Positions 15,693-24,977 of a stretch of 37,116 bases of DNA are shown piece by piece. Each line of letters opens with the position of its first letter. The stretch's first letter is position 1. Below the pieces are notes generated by a model. The model ran no database searches. It was not told the DNA's origin and saw nothing but the letters and a program-made list of their open reading frames with translations. Source of the DNA: Firmicutes bacterium UBA1191 (lineage in GTDB: Bacteria; Bacillota; Clostridia; Peptostreptococcales; Anaerovoracaceae); assembly GCA_002310095.1 (NCBI GenBank), contig DBYH01000020.1:67067-104182 (forward strand), written 5' to 3'. A program made the position numbers and the translations under genes.

Positions 15693-16916
15693 CTAGTCAA
15701 GCAGTCTATGCATCTCGCGCTTGTAGGCCTCTACCCCCGGCTGATTGAACGGATCGACTCCGTTGAGCATTGCCGTGATGGCGCAGGTCGTCTCCAGGAA
15801 GTAGATCAGCTGTCCGAAATTGCGCGTATCCAGTTTCGGAATGTGGACCTCCGCGATCGGGATCCCCGCCTGTCTGTGGGCGCTGACTACGCCGCCGATC
15901 ATGGCCTCGTTAATGTCGGCCACTGTCTTTCCCTTCTGCGGACCGCCCGGGATCTCGATGGATACGGACGGTTCATCGACGATCATGAGGGTCTCCATGA
16001 ATGTCTGGCGTCCCTCCTGCAGGTACTGGCCCATTGAGTGAAGGTCTGTGGAGTAGGTCAGGGAAGTCGGCATGAGGCCTTTGCCTTCCTTTCCCTCGCT
16101 CTCGCCGAAGAGCTGCTTCATCCACTCACCCAGATAGAACAGGCGCGAATGGCAGAGACCGAAGACCTCGACCTCCTTGCCCTGCTTTTCTAGCAGGTGC
16201 CTTGCGATGGCGTAATCGGCCAGGTCGTGATCCCATCCCGGATCGTTGGCGCACTCCGCCGCGCCGTCCAGGAATTCCATGATGTCGATTCCGCTGACAG
16301 CCATCGGCAGAAGTCCCACAGGAGTCCCTATGGAATACCTTCCTCCCACGTTGCCCGGAACCACCAGGCTGGAGTAGCCGTATTCAGCGACCTCGGACCT
16401 GAGGGTCCCTGTCTCTTCATCGGTTATGGCAAGTATCCTCTTGGAGGCCTCCTCGACGCTGCCGTACTTTTCAACCATGAGAGGCTTGACCACCTCAAAA
16501 GCAGTCCGCACTTCCATGGTGTTTCCGGACTTGGAGATGACGCACAGGATCGTGTTCTTCTCCTTTATCTCCTGCATGGTCTCCCAGTAGTAGTCCGTAC
16601 AGAGATTGTTGCCGAGGAATCTGACTTCGATTCCCGGACCGACCTTAGGCAAAGCCTCTATGGCCGCCTTTGCGCCCATGTACGAACCGCCGATACCGAT
16701 GACGACCAGAAGCTCCGCTTCATCTTTGATGATATCCGCGATCTCCTGTATCCTCTGGAGCTCCTCCTGGTTCCTGTTTACCGGCAGGGTAACCCAGCCG
16801 GTCATAGGTTCATTTCCCGACCAGAGTCTGTCGAGGGCCATCCCCGCATCGGGACGGAGGGCCTCGATGTCGGCGGCCGGTATTCCTGTTTTGTCTGTTT
16901 TAACGATTATGTTCAT
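15693..16916 (-). CDS. pgi: Glucose-6-phosphate isomerase
   Basis: Pgi interconverts glucose-6-phosphate and fructose-6-phosphate in glycolysis. The two sugar-isomerase subdomains are visible: the first contains GIGGSYMGAKAAIEALP (about 74-90), the phosphate loop SKSGNTMEV and the GGRYSIGTPVGLLP signature (about 190-204). The second ends with DPFNQPGVEAYK. At 407 residues it is shorter than the usual 440-450 bacterial form but has both signatures. The start is supported by GAGGAT upstream. It follows the DUF1846 gene by 49 bases and probably shares its transcript. No clear terminator follows; the gap to hbd holds a GCAAAGGCA copy at 15659. Confidence 0.95.
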   Translation of the reverse strand: MNIIVKTDKTGIPAADIEALRPDAGMALDRLWSGNEPMTGWVTLPVNRNQEELQRIQEIADIIKDEAELLVVIGIGGSYMGAKAAIEALPKVGPGIEVRFLGNNLCTDYYWETMQEIKEKNTILCVISKSGNTMEVRTAFEVVKPLMVEKYGSVEEASKRILAITDEETGTLRSEVAEYGYSSLVVPGNVGGRYSIGTPVGLLPMAVSGIDIMEFLDGAAECANDPGWDHDLADYAIARHLLEKQGKEVEVFGLCHSRLFYLGEWMKQLFGESEGKEGKGLMPTSLTYSTDLHSMGQYLQEGRQTFMETLMIVDEPSVSIEIPGGPQKGKTVADINEAMIGGVVSAHRQAGIPIAEVHIPKLDTRNFGQLIYFLETTCAITAMLNGVDPFNQPGVEAYKREMHRLLD

Positions 16917-16965
16917 TATCTGTAATCCTCAATTTTGACACTGTACTGAGCCGGACTGCTTTTGC

Positions 16966-18483
16966 CTAGCTGTAGTACAGGTTGTTCGTGATGTATTCCG
17001 GATCGCTGGTGACATCGATGCCGAGTCCCTTCAGGGTCTTCTCGTCCTTATCGCTCAGGATCGCGGTGCAGTGGGCCTTGCAGCCTCTGAGCTCGCTGAG
17101 CTTGTTGAGGGCCGCTTCAGCCGTCGGGTTCGTCGTGGCCGAAATAGTGAGGGCCGTCAGGACTTCCTCGCAGTTGAGGGACGACTTGTCCGCCTGCAGG
17201 AGCTCCGTCTTCAGGTTCTGGATCCTCTCCAGAATGTTAGGGGAGATGAGGTGGATGTCATCCGCGATGCCGCTCATGTACTTGGCCGCGTTCAGTATGG
17301 CCGCCGCCGCGGCGACCATCCGGCGCGAGCTGCGTCCCGTGATTATGGTGCCGTCATCCAGCTGCATGGCCACGGCGACAACATTGGCGTAGCGCACATT
17401 CTCGGCTCTCTTTTTTTCCGCGAACTCTCTCGCAGGAATGACGACAGGTCTGTCTTCGACCTTGAGACCCATCTCGTCCATGAGCAGTTTCTGTCTCTCC
17501 AGAATGTCCGGGCTGATTTTGCCCTTCTTGAAATCGCACTCGGCGATGATGTATCTTCTTATGATCTCCTGGCAGGCCGCCTCCCTGCAGACCTCGTCAT
17601 CGATGATTCCGAAGCCCGCTCTGTTGACGCCCATGTCGGTCGGCGATTTGTATTCGGCCTCTTCGCCGGTGATTCTCTCGATGATTCTCTTGACAACCGG
17701 GAAGACTTCCAGGTCTCTGTTGTAGTTGACCGTAGTCTCGCCGTAGGCTTCCAGATGGAAGGAGTCGATCATGTTGACGTCCTTCAGGTCAGCCGTCGCC
17801 GCTTCATAGGCCACGTTGACCGGATGCTTGAGAGGCAGGTTCCAGATCGGGAACGTCTCGAACTTGGCGTATCTCGCCCTGCGTCCGCGGATGTATTCGT
17901 GGTAGAGCTGGGACAGGCTCGTGGCCAGCTTGCCGCTTCCGCCGCCCGGGCCGGTTACTACGATGAGGGGCTTGGTAACCTCGATGTACGGGTTGGCGCC
18001 GTAGCCTTCCTCGCTTACGATGGTGTCGACGTCAGTCGGATAGCCCTTCGTGAAACGGTGCTTGTAGGTTTTGATCCCACGCTGCTCGAGCTTGTTGATG
18101 AACTTTGTGACCGCCGGGGAATCCTCCTCGAACCTGGTCACGACGACGCTGTTGATCTCCAGGTCGTACTTTCTGAAGACGTCGATCAGTCTCAGAACTT
18201 CCAGGTCGTAGGTTATTCCGAAATCCGCCCTGGTCTTGTTTGTTGTAATGTCTCCGGAATAGACGCAGATAATGATCTCCGCCTGATCCTTCATCTTCTG
18301 CAAAAGCTTTATCTTGGCGTTCTCATCGAATCCCGGCAGCACCCTCATGGCATGCTTGTCCTGGACGAGTTTTCCCCCGAACTCCAGGTACAGCCGGTCT
18401 CCTCCGCCTTTCTGGATTCTCTCCAGAATGTACTTCGACTGCTCCTCAATGTACTTTTCAGCACTGAAGCCTATCTTTTGCAT
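16966..18483 (-). CDS. DUF1846 family protein
   Basis: This 505-residue protein matches the DUF1846 family throughout, including the N-terminal GFSAEKYIEEQSKYILERI, the GGDRLYLEFGGKL segment and the central GPGGGSGKLATSLSQLYHE. The last contains a P-loop-like GPGGGSGK (about 177-184), suggesting nucleotide binding. The family is common in Firmicutes and its function is not settled as far as I know. It has no signal peptide or membrane segment and is probably cytoplasmic. It lies between the DUF1934 gene (58 bases upstream) and pgi. The start is supported by GGAAGGAAG. Confidence 0.9.
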   Translation of the reverse strand: MQKIGFSAEKYIEEQSKYILERIQKGGGDRLYLEFGGKLVQDKHAMRVLPGFDENAKIKLLQKMKDQAEIIICVYSGDITTNKTRADFGITYDLEVLRLIDVFRKYDLEINSVVVTRFEEDSPAVTKFINKLEQRGIKTYKHRFTKGYPTDVDTIVSEEGYGANPYIEVTKPLIVVTGPGGGSGKLATSLSQLYHEYIRGRRARYAKFETFPIWNLPLKHPVNVAYEAATADLKDVNMIDSFHLEAYGETTVNYNRDLEVFPVVKRIIERITGEEAEYKSPTDMGVNRAGFGIIDDEVCREAACQEIIRRYIIAECDFKKGKISPDILERQKLLMDEMGLKVEDRPVVIPAREFAEKKRAENVRYANVVAVAMQLDDGTIITGRSSRRMVAAAAAILNAAKYMSGIADDIHLISPNILERIQNLKTELLQADKSSLNCEEVLTALTISATTNPTAEAALNKLSELRGCKAHCTAILSDKDEKTLKGLGIDVTSDPEYITNNLYYS

Positions 18484-18541
18484 AGTATCACTTCCTTCCC
18501 TGTTGATATATGAAAAACTGTTTTTAACATGGTAAGGAACA

Positions 18542-18973
18542 TCACTGCTGCATGACGGTGATGTTTATCTTGTTTCTTCCCTCCAGGAGTCCCTTGAGGC
18601 TGACCTCATAGTCGATCTCCAGCTCTCCGCAGCCCTCCTCCGAAACGGTGCTGTTCAGGCTGTTGGTCAGGATCTCGATCTCGATAGGGCCAAAAGGCGT
18701 GTCGTAGTAGCCCACGTTGCGCTTGCCCTTCTCGAAGACTATCTCGCTTCCGGCTCCCGCTCCGTCTCCGAAACGCTTCATCTGCACGTCTTTTTCCCTG
18801 AGCCTCAGTCTGGTTTTGCATCCGGGAACGCCGCTGAACTCGCTTTCCTCGTAGAGAAGATACGTTGTATTATTGCGCCTGTAGAGCTTGGCCTCGGTGA
18901 TGAATTCCATTTCATCCTCGCCGGCCTCGTCGCTCATCTGGCTGGTTTTTATCTTGATAAGTACGTCTTTCAT
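18542..18973 (-). CDS. DUF1934 (YwiB-like) beta-barrel protein
   Basis: This 143-residue cytoplasmic protein belongs to the DUF1934/YwiB family, a lipocalin-like small beta-barrel of unknown function. Typical features are the N-terminal VLIKIKTSQ strand, the YLLYEESEFSGVPGCKTRLRL segment and a C-terminal LEIDYEVSLKG strand ending in NKINI. The start is supported by AAAGGAAACG. It is the first gene of a probable DUF1934-DUF1846-pgi unit with an extended -10 promoter upstream. Confidence 0.85.
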   Translation of the reverse strand: MKDVLIKIKTSQMSDEAGEDEMEFITEAKLYRRNNTTYLLYEESEFSGVPGCKTRLRLREKDVQMKRFGDGAGAGSEIVFEKGKRNVGYYDTPFGPIEIEILTNSLNSTVSEEGCGELEIDYEVSLKGLLEGRNKINITVMQQ

Positions 18974-19006
18974 CGTTTCCTTTTCCCCTTCTCATATAAC
19001 TTAATT

Positions 19007-19015
19007 ATTGTACCA
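19007..19015 (-). promoter_or_regulatory. Extended -10 promoter for the DUF1934 gene
   Basis: Read leftward, TGG immediately precedes TACAAT (19007-19012), 34 bases upstream of the start codon. No convincing -35 box is seen. Confidence 0.4.
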
Positions 19016-19039
19016 CAATTCCGCCTCTCATGGGCGTCA

Positions 19040-19080
19040 AAAAAGCCCGGGGCGCATCATTTTTTGATGTCCCCGGGCAT
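19040..19080 (-). terminator. Intrinsic terminator of htrA
   Basis: The stem GCCCGGGG (19045-19052) with CCCCGGGC (19071-19078), plus inner GCATCA / TGATGT pairs, is followed on the leftward strand by TTTTTT. Confidence 0.9.
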
Positions 19081-19121
19081 GTGTTTTTTCTTCTCCCTGT
19101 ATTGCCCTTTTCCCGATATTT

Positions 19122-20759
19122 TTACTGGTCGTTCTGAAGCTGTTCCTTCGTCTTCTCCTGCAGGGTTATGGTGAGATCCATTGACTGTCCGTCCCGTACG
19201 ATTGTGTACTTGAGTTTATCTCCGACCTTGTGGGCGGATATTACCGTCGTCAGGTCGTCGATGGACGTAATCTGGCGATCGTCTACAGCAAAGACAACAT
19301 CGCCCGGTTTGAATCCCGCCTTCTGCGCGACTTCCGTATCTACTGAATAAATGTAGACCGTTCCGCCTGAACTTCCTCCGAAGATGAAGTCGAGGCCGCT
19401 GCTTCCTTCAGTGTATGTCATGCCCGTCCACGGCTGTCCGCTCACGTAACCCTTGTCCATGAGCTGCTGGGCAACGCTCGCCGCCGTGTTGATCGGTATC
19501 GCGAATCCCAGACCTTCGACATCGGATCCTGATGACTTGGCCACAACCAGTCCGATGAGCTGTCCGTCGCCGTTGAAGAGCCCGCCGCCTGAGTTGCCAG
19601 GATTGATCGAGCTGTCCGTCTGGAGCAGCGTCATTGTTCTGCCGTCGATGGAGAGTTCCCTATCGGTCGCGCTGATGATTCCGGCTGTCACCGTTCCGCC
19701 CAGTTCGCCGAGAGGATTGCCGATGGCTACAGCCATATCGCCGACCTGAAGCTGGTCGCTGTTGCCGTATACCGCCGGCGTCAGACCGGAGGCTTTGATC
19801 TTAAGCACAGCCACGTCGTTCATCTTGTCCGTGCCGACCAGGGTCGCTTCATATGACTGCTTGTCTGAAGTGGTCACTGTGATTTTGTTCGCGTCCTGAA
19901 TGACGTGGTTGTTCGTCATGATATAGCCGTCCTTGCTGATGATGACGCCGCTTCCCGCGCCCTCAGTTACGTACTGCTGCATCCAGCTGTCGCTGACCAC
20001 GCCTTCAGTCTTGATCTCGACTACGCTCTTCTGGGCCGCCTTGGTTATCTCCTGAATGGACATGTTGCTTCCCGTGGCGCTCTGCAGATTGTAGCCCGTA
20101 GTCGATACGGTGTCGCCGCCCGCGGCTTCCATCGTCTCGTTCGTGACTACCCCCGCTTCGCTGCCGCCCCACATGCTGTTTCCTATCTTCGCTCCGCACA
20201 GTCCGAACAGGCACGATATAGCCATGCAGCACGCGATGAGCAGGGCCAGGCCCTTTCTTGTCAGAGTTACAGGTTTTGAAGGCTTGCGGTTGCCTTTGTA
20301 CTTGTCTCTGAAGCTCTTACCTTCATCGCCACCGCCGCCAGAGCCAGCGCCAGCGAAGCCGCTGCCTGGATAGCCGCTCTCTGCTCTTGCTTTACCGCCT
20401 GCCCATCTGGCCGAAGCGGCAGCTCCCGCATTGGAGCTGTTTCTGAATTTTTCTCTCGGGTCAACATAAAGTCCGTCCTCTTCCGTCGGAGTCGTAGGCT
20501 GCGGTGTAGGCGCCTCGTCTCCGTAAAATGTATCAGCCGTAACGTAAGACGCATTCTCAGCGATCGGGGTCTCCTTCGAATGATTCTCCCAGACCGACGA
20601 AGCCTGCGGTTTTTCCTCCGCCGGAGCCGCGGTCTCCGCGCGAATCTCCTCCGATGCGCGGTTCAGCGCCGCTTCAAGTTCCTCAAGATCCGGAACTGCC
20701 TTGGGCTCTGCGTCTCTTATTACGAAATTCGGCTCATAATCTGTTCTGTTATCTTCCAT
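19122..20759 (-). CDS. htrA: HtrA/DegP-type membrane-anchored serine protease
   Basis: This 545-residue protein has a long disordered cytoplasmic N-terminus (1-165), rich in Glu, Pro, Gly and Ala. One membrane helix follows (about 168-193). The external trypsin-like domain has the catalytic triad H285 (TNNHVI), D315 (MNDVAV) and S390 (NPGNSGGG). A C-terminal PDZ domain spans about 440-535. HtrA proteases degrade or refold damaged exported proteins under envelope stress. Only one PDZ domain is present, as is usual in Firmicutes. A TATAGT box preceded by TGT (20813-20821, leftward) may be its promoter. The gene is divergent from the DUF1847 gene and ends at a strong terminator. Confidence 0.93.
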   Translation of the reverse strand: MEDNRTDYEPNFVIRDAEPKAVPDLEELEAALNRASEEIRAETAAPAEEKPQASSVWENHSKETPIAENASYVTADTFYGDEAPTPQPTTPTEEDGLYVDPREKFRNSSNAGAAASARWAGGKARAESGYPGSGFAGAGSGGGGDEGKSFRDKYKGNRKPSKPVTLTRKGLALLIACCMAISCLFGLCGAKIGNSMWGGSEAGVVTNETMEAAGGDTVSTTGYNLQSATGSNMSIQEITKAAQKSVVEIKTEGVVSDSWMQQYVTEGAGSGVIISKDGYIMTNNHVIQDANKITVTTSDKQSYEATLVGTDKMNDVAVLKIKASGLTPAVYGNSDQLQVGDMAVAIGNPLGELGGTVTAGIISATDRELSIDGRTMTLLQTDSSINPGNSGGGLFNGDGQLIGLVVAKSSGSDVEGLGFAIPINTAASVAQQLMDKGYVSGQPWTGMTYTEGSSGLDFIFGGSSGGTVYIYSVDTEVAQKAGFKPGDVVFAVDDRQITSIDDLTTVISAHKVGDKLKYTIVRDGQSMDLTITLQEKTKEQLQNDQ

Positions 20760-20812
20760 ATGTCTGCTGCCTTTCTCTATTAATGCTTACAGCGCATACC
20801 TCTCTTGACGGT

Positions 20813-20821
20813 ACTATAACA
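20813..20821 (-). promoter_or_regulatory. Possible extended -10 promoter of htrA
   Basis: Read leftward, TGT followed by TATAGT makes an extended -10 element 54 bases upstream of the htrA start codon. The -35 region is poor. Confidence 0.35.
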
Positions 20822-20893
20822 CCCGATTATGTTGGTTTTGTGTCGAACTTGTAGTAATATTCTGTGTAGGCAAGGTGCCGAAGGAGAAGGATC

Positions 20894-21544
20894 ATGAACA
20901 AAAACAACGATACGCGCCGCAGCTGCGTCGACTGCGCGGCGGGCGCATGCGACGGAAAGAGCGGAACCTATCCGGAGTTCTGCGTCACCTGCGAACTCCT
21001 GGAGGATGGGGACGACGCGCTCCTGCGCGAAACGATCGACAAATACACGAAGGACCCCGAGGACAGTCTTATAGCAAAGGCATCCGCGGAGGTCGAGTTC
21101 GAAAACTACTGCAAAGCCACCCGTGTCGAGGAGATCTGCGAGTTCGCCAAGAAGATAGGAGCGAAGAAGCTGGGCATCGCCACCTGCGTGGGACTTCTTA
21201 AGGAGGCCCGCACCGCGGCGGCCATATTCAGGCACAAAGGATTCGAGGTATACGGCGTCGCCTGCAAGGCGGGCGCCGTCAAAAAGACCGACATCGGCCT
21301 TGACCCCGAGCAGGAGAACCTGGGTCCGCACATCTGCAACCCGATTCTGCAGGCGAAGCTTCTTAACAAAGAAAAGACCGATCTCAACATCGTGATCGGT
21401 CTGTGCGTAGGCCATGACAGCCTCTTCTACAAATACTCGGACGCCCTGTGCACCACCCTCATCACAAAGGACAGGGTGCTGGGCCACAATCCTGCCGCCG
21501 CTCTCTACCAGGCGGACAGTTACTACGACAAACTTCTCAAATGA
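20894..21544 (+). CDS. DUF1847 Cys-rich, probably metal-binding protein
   Basis: This 216-residue protein belongs to the DUF1847 family. An N-terminal Cys cluster (CVDCAAGAC, then CVTC, residues about 11-35) looks like a zinc or iron-sulfur site. A later region has further conserved Cys residues (ATCVGL, GVACKAG, HICNP, GLCVGHDS). The family is widespread in anaerobes and its role is unknown. The start is supported by AAGGAGAAGG. It carries an in-frame GCAAAGGCA motif (21074-21082, Ala-Lys-Ala). It is convergent with the Nudix gene, with a small hairpin (GCCGG / CCGGC, 21555-21568) but no T-run between them. Confidence 0.88.
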   Translation: MNKNNDTRRSCVDCAAGACDGKSGTYPEFCVTCELLEDGDDALLRETIDKYTKDPEDSLIAKASAEVEFENYCKATRVEEICEFAKKIGAKKLGIATCVGLLKEARTAAAIFRHKGFEVYGVACKAGAVKKTDIGLDPEQENLGPHICNPILQAKLLNKEKTDLNIVIGLCVGHDSLFYKYSDALCTTLITKDRVLGHNPAAALYQADSYYDKLLK

Positions 21545-21580
21545 CGCCGCGTCTGCCGGTCACCCGGCTACGGACGCCCG

Positions 21581-22105
21581 TCATTCGGCCGAGATCAGCT
21601 TGTCCCCTTCGTAATGAAGGGTCATGCTGATTTTTTCCTGGCCTTCGATGAGGGGTTTCAGGAAAAGCCTGTCCCCCTCCCACATAGGAAGGTCCATAAT
21701 CTGCTCCCCGGGGATCCACCGGAGCTCGCCCTCGGAGCACTCCGCCGCCGGCAGGGTTTCCGCCGCTCCGGTCTCCGCGCTGTCAGCGCCCATTTCCGCA
21801 GAATCCGCCTCTATCTCCGCCCGGTAGAGGTACATGTCCTCATCCTCCCAGGTGTCGGAGATGAAGTGTATCACGCCGCAGAAATGGTAATCCGTCAGAA
21901 CGATGCCCGTCTCCTCCCGGACCTCGCGCAGCATGCATTCGTCGGGCGTCTCGCCCGGCTCGAATTTGCCGCCGACGCCGATCCACTTGCCTTCGTTCGG
22001 ATCGTCTTTTTTCCTGTCGCGGTAGAGCATCAGATATTCATATCCCGCGGGACCGTTTTCGTCTGCTCTGGCTCGCCTTATGTAACACAGTGTCGCTTTC
22101 TTCAT
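21581..22105 (-). CDS. Nudix hydrolase (MutT/8-oxo-dGTP diphosphatase type)
   Basis: Nudix enzymes hydrolyse nucleoside diphosphates linked to another group. The Nudix box reads GGKFEPGETPDECMLREVREETGI (about residues 45-68), with the REVREETG metal site intact. The start is taken at 22105 (174 residues), where AGGAGAGAGG lies upstream; a longer in-frame form from 22162 has no ribosome site. A Glu/Ala/Ser-rich repetitive insert (ADSAEMGADSAETG) sits before the C-terminal part. MutT-like cleansing of oxidised dGTP is a common guess for this subgroup, but the substrate cannot be read from the sequence. Confidence 0.88.
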   Translation of the reverse strand: MKKATLCYIRRARADENGPAGYEYLMLYRDRKKDDPNEGKWIGVGGKFEPGETPDECMLREVREETGIVLTDYHFCGVIHFISDTWEDEDMYLYRAEIEADSAEMGADSAETGAAETLPAAECSEGELRWIPGEQIMDLPMWEGDRLFLKPLIEGQEKISMTLHYEGDKLISAE

Positions 22106-22179
22106 GAGTCCTCTCTCCTGACGTGATTGTATCATAATCATAAAGTTTGTTGTATAATTCAAGTATAAAGGAGAAGCCT

Positions 22180-23280
22180 ATGCAGAAGATCACGATGCAC
22201 ACTTCAAAGACATACGACATCCTCATTGAGGAAGGTCTTCTGGCGTCCGCCGCGGAGCGTATCGCGGAGGTTCTGCCGCCGTCCGAAGAGCCCGGCAAAG
22301 CCGCGGCCCGCAGGTGCTGCCTCGTGTGCGACAAAACTGTCTACGCCCTATACGGCAGGCAGGAGCTGCCTCTTTATGATGGGCTGACCGCCGCCGGCTA
22401 CGATGTGCACACCTGCACCTTCGACCCGGGAGAGGGCAGCAAGACCCTGAAGATGGCGGCGGAGATATGCCGCGTCATGGCAGCGAAGGGCTTCACCAGA
22501 GACGACTTCATCATCGCCCTGGGAGGCGGCGTGTGCGGAGACCTGGCGGGTTTCGCCGCGTCAGTCTACATGCGGGGCGTTTCTTTTGTTCAGATACCGA
22601 CGACCCTTCTGGCCATGGCCGACTCATCCATAGGCGGCAAGACGGGAGTCAACACGGAAGCGGGCAAGAACATGATCGGCTCCTTCTGGCAGCCGGATCT
22701 GATCCTCATCGACCCGGCGGTCCTTGAGACTCTGGATCAGGCCGAGGTTCTGAACGGTCTGGCTGAGATCATCAAGGCGGGCTTCATCGCTGACGGGACC
22801 ATCTTCGACAGTCTGAGCGAGGACCTTACTGAAGCCATCGTCAAAGCCATAAACGTCAAGAAGGAGATCGTTGAGGCGGACGAGAGGGAGAGCGGTCAGC
22901 GCCGTCTTCTCAACTTCGGCCATACCATCGGCCACGCCATCGAAAAGTGCAGCGGCTACACAGTGCCCCACGGCTGCGCGGTCATGAACGGGATGTACCT
23001 GACGTCTCTGGCCGCCGACGAGCTGGGGTGGAGCAGCGCGCCCGTGGCGGGGCTGATCAGAAACGTCATCGATGCTTTTGCATATCCTGTTTACAAAGAG
23101 TACAAGGCGGCGCAGCTCGCCGAAGCGGCGGCGGGCGACAAGAAGCGCGTTTCAGACAATATCGTTATAGTTTATCCCGACCGGCCCGGCTGCTGCGGGA
23201 CAAAGGAGCTTCCTGTGAGTGAACTCGAAAACTTCATCGTCACAGGACTCTCCAAAGCAAAGGCAACCAAATGGAGATAA
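22180..23280 (+). CDS. aroB: 3-dehydroquinate synthase
   Basis: AroB is the second shikimate-pathway enzyme and converts DAHP to 3-dehydroquinate using NAD+ and a divalent metal. The NAD-binding GGGVCGDLAGFAASVYMRG (about 111-129), the TTLLAMADSSIGGKTGVN region and the metal-site FGHTIGHAIE are all intact. The start at 22180 (366 residues) has AAAGGAG upstream; the in-frame ATG at 22147 lies upstream of that site. A TATAAT at 22153-22158 may be the -10 box. The 3' end overlaps aroA by 10 bases, so the two are translationally coupled. The last codons carry a GCAAAGGCA motif. Confidence 0.95.
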   Translation: MQKITMHTSKTYDILIEEGLLASAAERIAEVLPPSEEPGKAAARRCCLVCDKTVYALYGRQELPLYDGLTAAGYDVHTCTFDPGEGSKTLKMAAEICRVMAAKGFTRDDFIIALGGGVCGDLAGFAASVYMRGVSFVQIPTTLLAMADSSIGGKTGVNTEAGKNMIGSFWQPDLILIDPAVLETLDQAEVLNGLAEIIKAGFIADGTIFDSLSEDLTEAIVKAINVKKEIVEADERESGQRRLLNFGHTIGHAIEKCSGYTVPHGCAVMNGMYLTSLAADELGWSSAPVAGLIRNVIDAFAYPVYKEYKAAQLAEAAAGDKKRVSDNIVIVYPDRPGCCGTKELPVSELENFIVTGLSKAKATKWR

Positions 23281-24539
23281 AGATCGTTCCGAGAAAACTT
23301 ACGGGCACCATCGAGGCCATGCCGTCGAAATCCCACGCCCACAGGATCCTCATAGCCAGGAAGATTTCCGAGCTTCAGGGGGAATGCCTGGAGGGCGGCG
23401 TTGAGATTCCGCCCTTTTCCGATGACATCGAGGCAACCATGGCCTGCATCGGCCAGCTCGACAAGCACACACCGTATCTGGAATGCGGGGAGAGCGGCTC
23501 GACCCTGCGCTTTCTGCTGCCTGTGGTAATGGCTCTGAAGGACAGCGCGACCTTCCTGGGAACGGGGCGTCTGCCTGACCGTCCTCTCTCGCCTCTGAAG
23601 GAGGAGATGGAACGCCACGGCTGCCGCTTCCGCATGGGATCCAACAAGAACACGGACCGCTTCAAGGAGATCTGCGCCGTGTCCGGAAGGCTGACGCCGG
23701 GCGACTACGTGCTCGCGGGCAACATAAGCTCACAGTTCATCACAGGACTGCTCTTTGCTTTTCCGCTTCTGGAGGATGAGAGTTCCGTTACTCTCACAAC
23801 CGATCTGGAATCGGCCGGATATGTGGAAATGACTCTTGACGTGCTCAGGGCTTTTAATATTGAAGTGAATGTTTCCGAAACGGACAGCGGCTTCCTGAAG
23901 TTCACTGTTCCGGGCAATCAGGTGTACAGGGAAAAACCGGGCCTCGCCCTGGACGGCGACTGGTCCAACGCGGCCTTCTGGCTCGCCGCGGGATCCTTAA
24001 GCGGAGACATTACAGTTACGGGACTCCGCCTCGAATCCAGCCAGCGCGACAGGCAGATACTCGACATACTGTCGCGGATGGGAGCGGATCTTGATGTTCA
24101 GCCTCAGGTGGACGGCACCGTCAGCATACGTTCGAAGGCCTCGATCCTCAAAGGGACCGAAATCGACGTCACCCAGATACCTGACCTTACTCCGATTCTG
24201 GCCGTGCTTATGTCCTTCTCGGAAGGCACCTCAATGATAACCCACGCTGAAAGACTTCAGTTTAAAGAATCAAATCGCCTGAAGGCGATTTACTCTGTGC
24301 TTTATGATCTTGACGCCGATGTTTCATACGGCGGGGACTGGCTCTCATTTACGGGAAAGGCCTTCCTGGAAGGAGGCGAGGTCGACAGCTACGGCGACCA
24401 CCGCATAGCCATGTCGGCAGCCATAGCGTCCTGCCTTTGCAGGGAACCTGTATATCTTCTGAATCCTATCGCGGTCACCAAGTCCTATCCGGATTTCTAC
24501 AAGGACTTCGCGTCCCTCGGCGGGGAGATCGAATACTAA
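23271..24539 (+). CDS. aroA: 5-enolpyruvylshikimate-3-phosphate synthase
   Basis: AroA (EPSP synthase) joins shikimate-3-phosphate and phosphoenolpyruvate. The 422-residue protein has the N-terminal substrate loop MPSKSHAHRILIA (about 18-30), the GESGSTLRFLLP motif (72-83) and the C-terminal YGDHRIAM signature, giving two inside-out domains of normal length. The ATG lies inside the last codons of aroB, so translation is coupled. The stop codon overlaps that of the convergent DUF3021 gene by a few bases (24536-24539), leaving no room for a terminator. Confidence 0.96.
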   Translation: MEIKIVPRKLTGTIEAMPSKSHAHRILIARKISELQGECLEGGVEIPPFSDDIEATMACIGQLDKHTPYLECGESGSTLRFLLPVVMALKDSATFLGTGRLPDRPLSPLKEEMERHGCRFRMGSNKNTDRFKEICAVSGRLTPGDYVLAGNISSQFITGLLFAFPLLEDESSVTLTTDLESAGYVEMTLDVLRAFNIEVNVSETDSGFLKFTVPGNQVYREKPGLALDGDWSNAAFWLAAGSLSGDITVTGLRLESSQRDRQILDILSRMGADLDVQPQVDGTVSIRSKASILKGTEIDVTQIPDLTPILAVLMSFSEGTSMITHAERLQFKESNRLKAIYSVLYDLDADVSYGGDWLSFTGKAFLEGGEVDSYGDHRIAMSAAIASCLCREPVYLLNPIAVTKSYPDFYKDFASLGGEIEY

Positions 24540-24973
24540 CTGTGTTTCTTCTGGAATCTCTCCAGGTCGCGGTTCATTCCCCTGGCCGCAACGGAATCCT
24601 TCAGCCATGAGAAGATGTTCGCCAGCACGAATATGACGAACACGATACCGATCAGCGCGAACACTACGGCAGGGCGTCCCGTGTCGATGACGCTGCTTGT
24701 GAACGCGATGATCATTATCACCGCTTCGACGAGAACGAGCATCAGGGCCTTGCGGAGGATAACCTCCTTCGGCGTGAGCTCGCGCCTCGACCACATCACA
24801 AGCATGGGCAGCACGCACAGAGCGGCGTAGATGATCGGCGACATCATGGCCCCGTAGCCGAAGCTGGCGCCAGAGTCGAAGACGGAACCGCTCAAAGAAA
24901 CCGCGATGGTGATCAGCGTCGAGAGCATGAAGAACATTATCAGCATGTCTATGAGAAAACGTTTCAGTTCCAT
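24536..24973 (-). CDS. DUF3021 membrane protein
   Basis: This 145-residue protein has four hydrophobic segments (about residues 7-28, 42-60, 73-92 and 103-122) and matches DUF3021. Members are usually encoded right after a LytTR regulator and are thought to control it from the membrane. Here it follows the LytTR gene by only four bases. No catalytic motif is seen. Its end overlaps the aroA stop codon on the other strand. Confidence 0.85.
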   Translation of the reverse strand: MELKRFLIDMLIMFFMLSTLITIAVSLSGSVFDSGASFGYGAMMSPIIYAALCVLPMLVMWSRRELTPKEVILRKALMLVLVEAVIMIIAFTSSVIDTGRPAVVFALIGIVFVIFVLANIFSWLKDSVAARGMNRDLERFQKKHS

Positions 24974-24977
24974 TTAT

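Noticed and set aside
17071..18513. Long open frame (480 codons) antisense to the DUF1846 gene
   Set aside because: Shadow of the coding strand; the opposite strand is a clear family member over its full length.
20780..21487. Leftward 235-codon frame over the DUF1847 gene
   Set aside because: Antisense shadow; the rightward frame has a ribosome site and the conserved Cys pattern.
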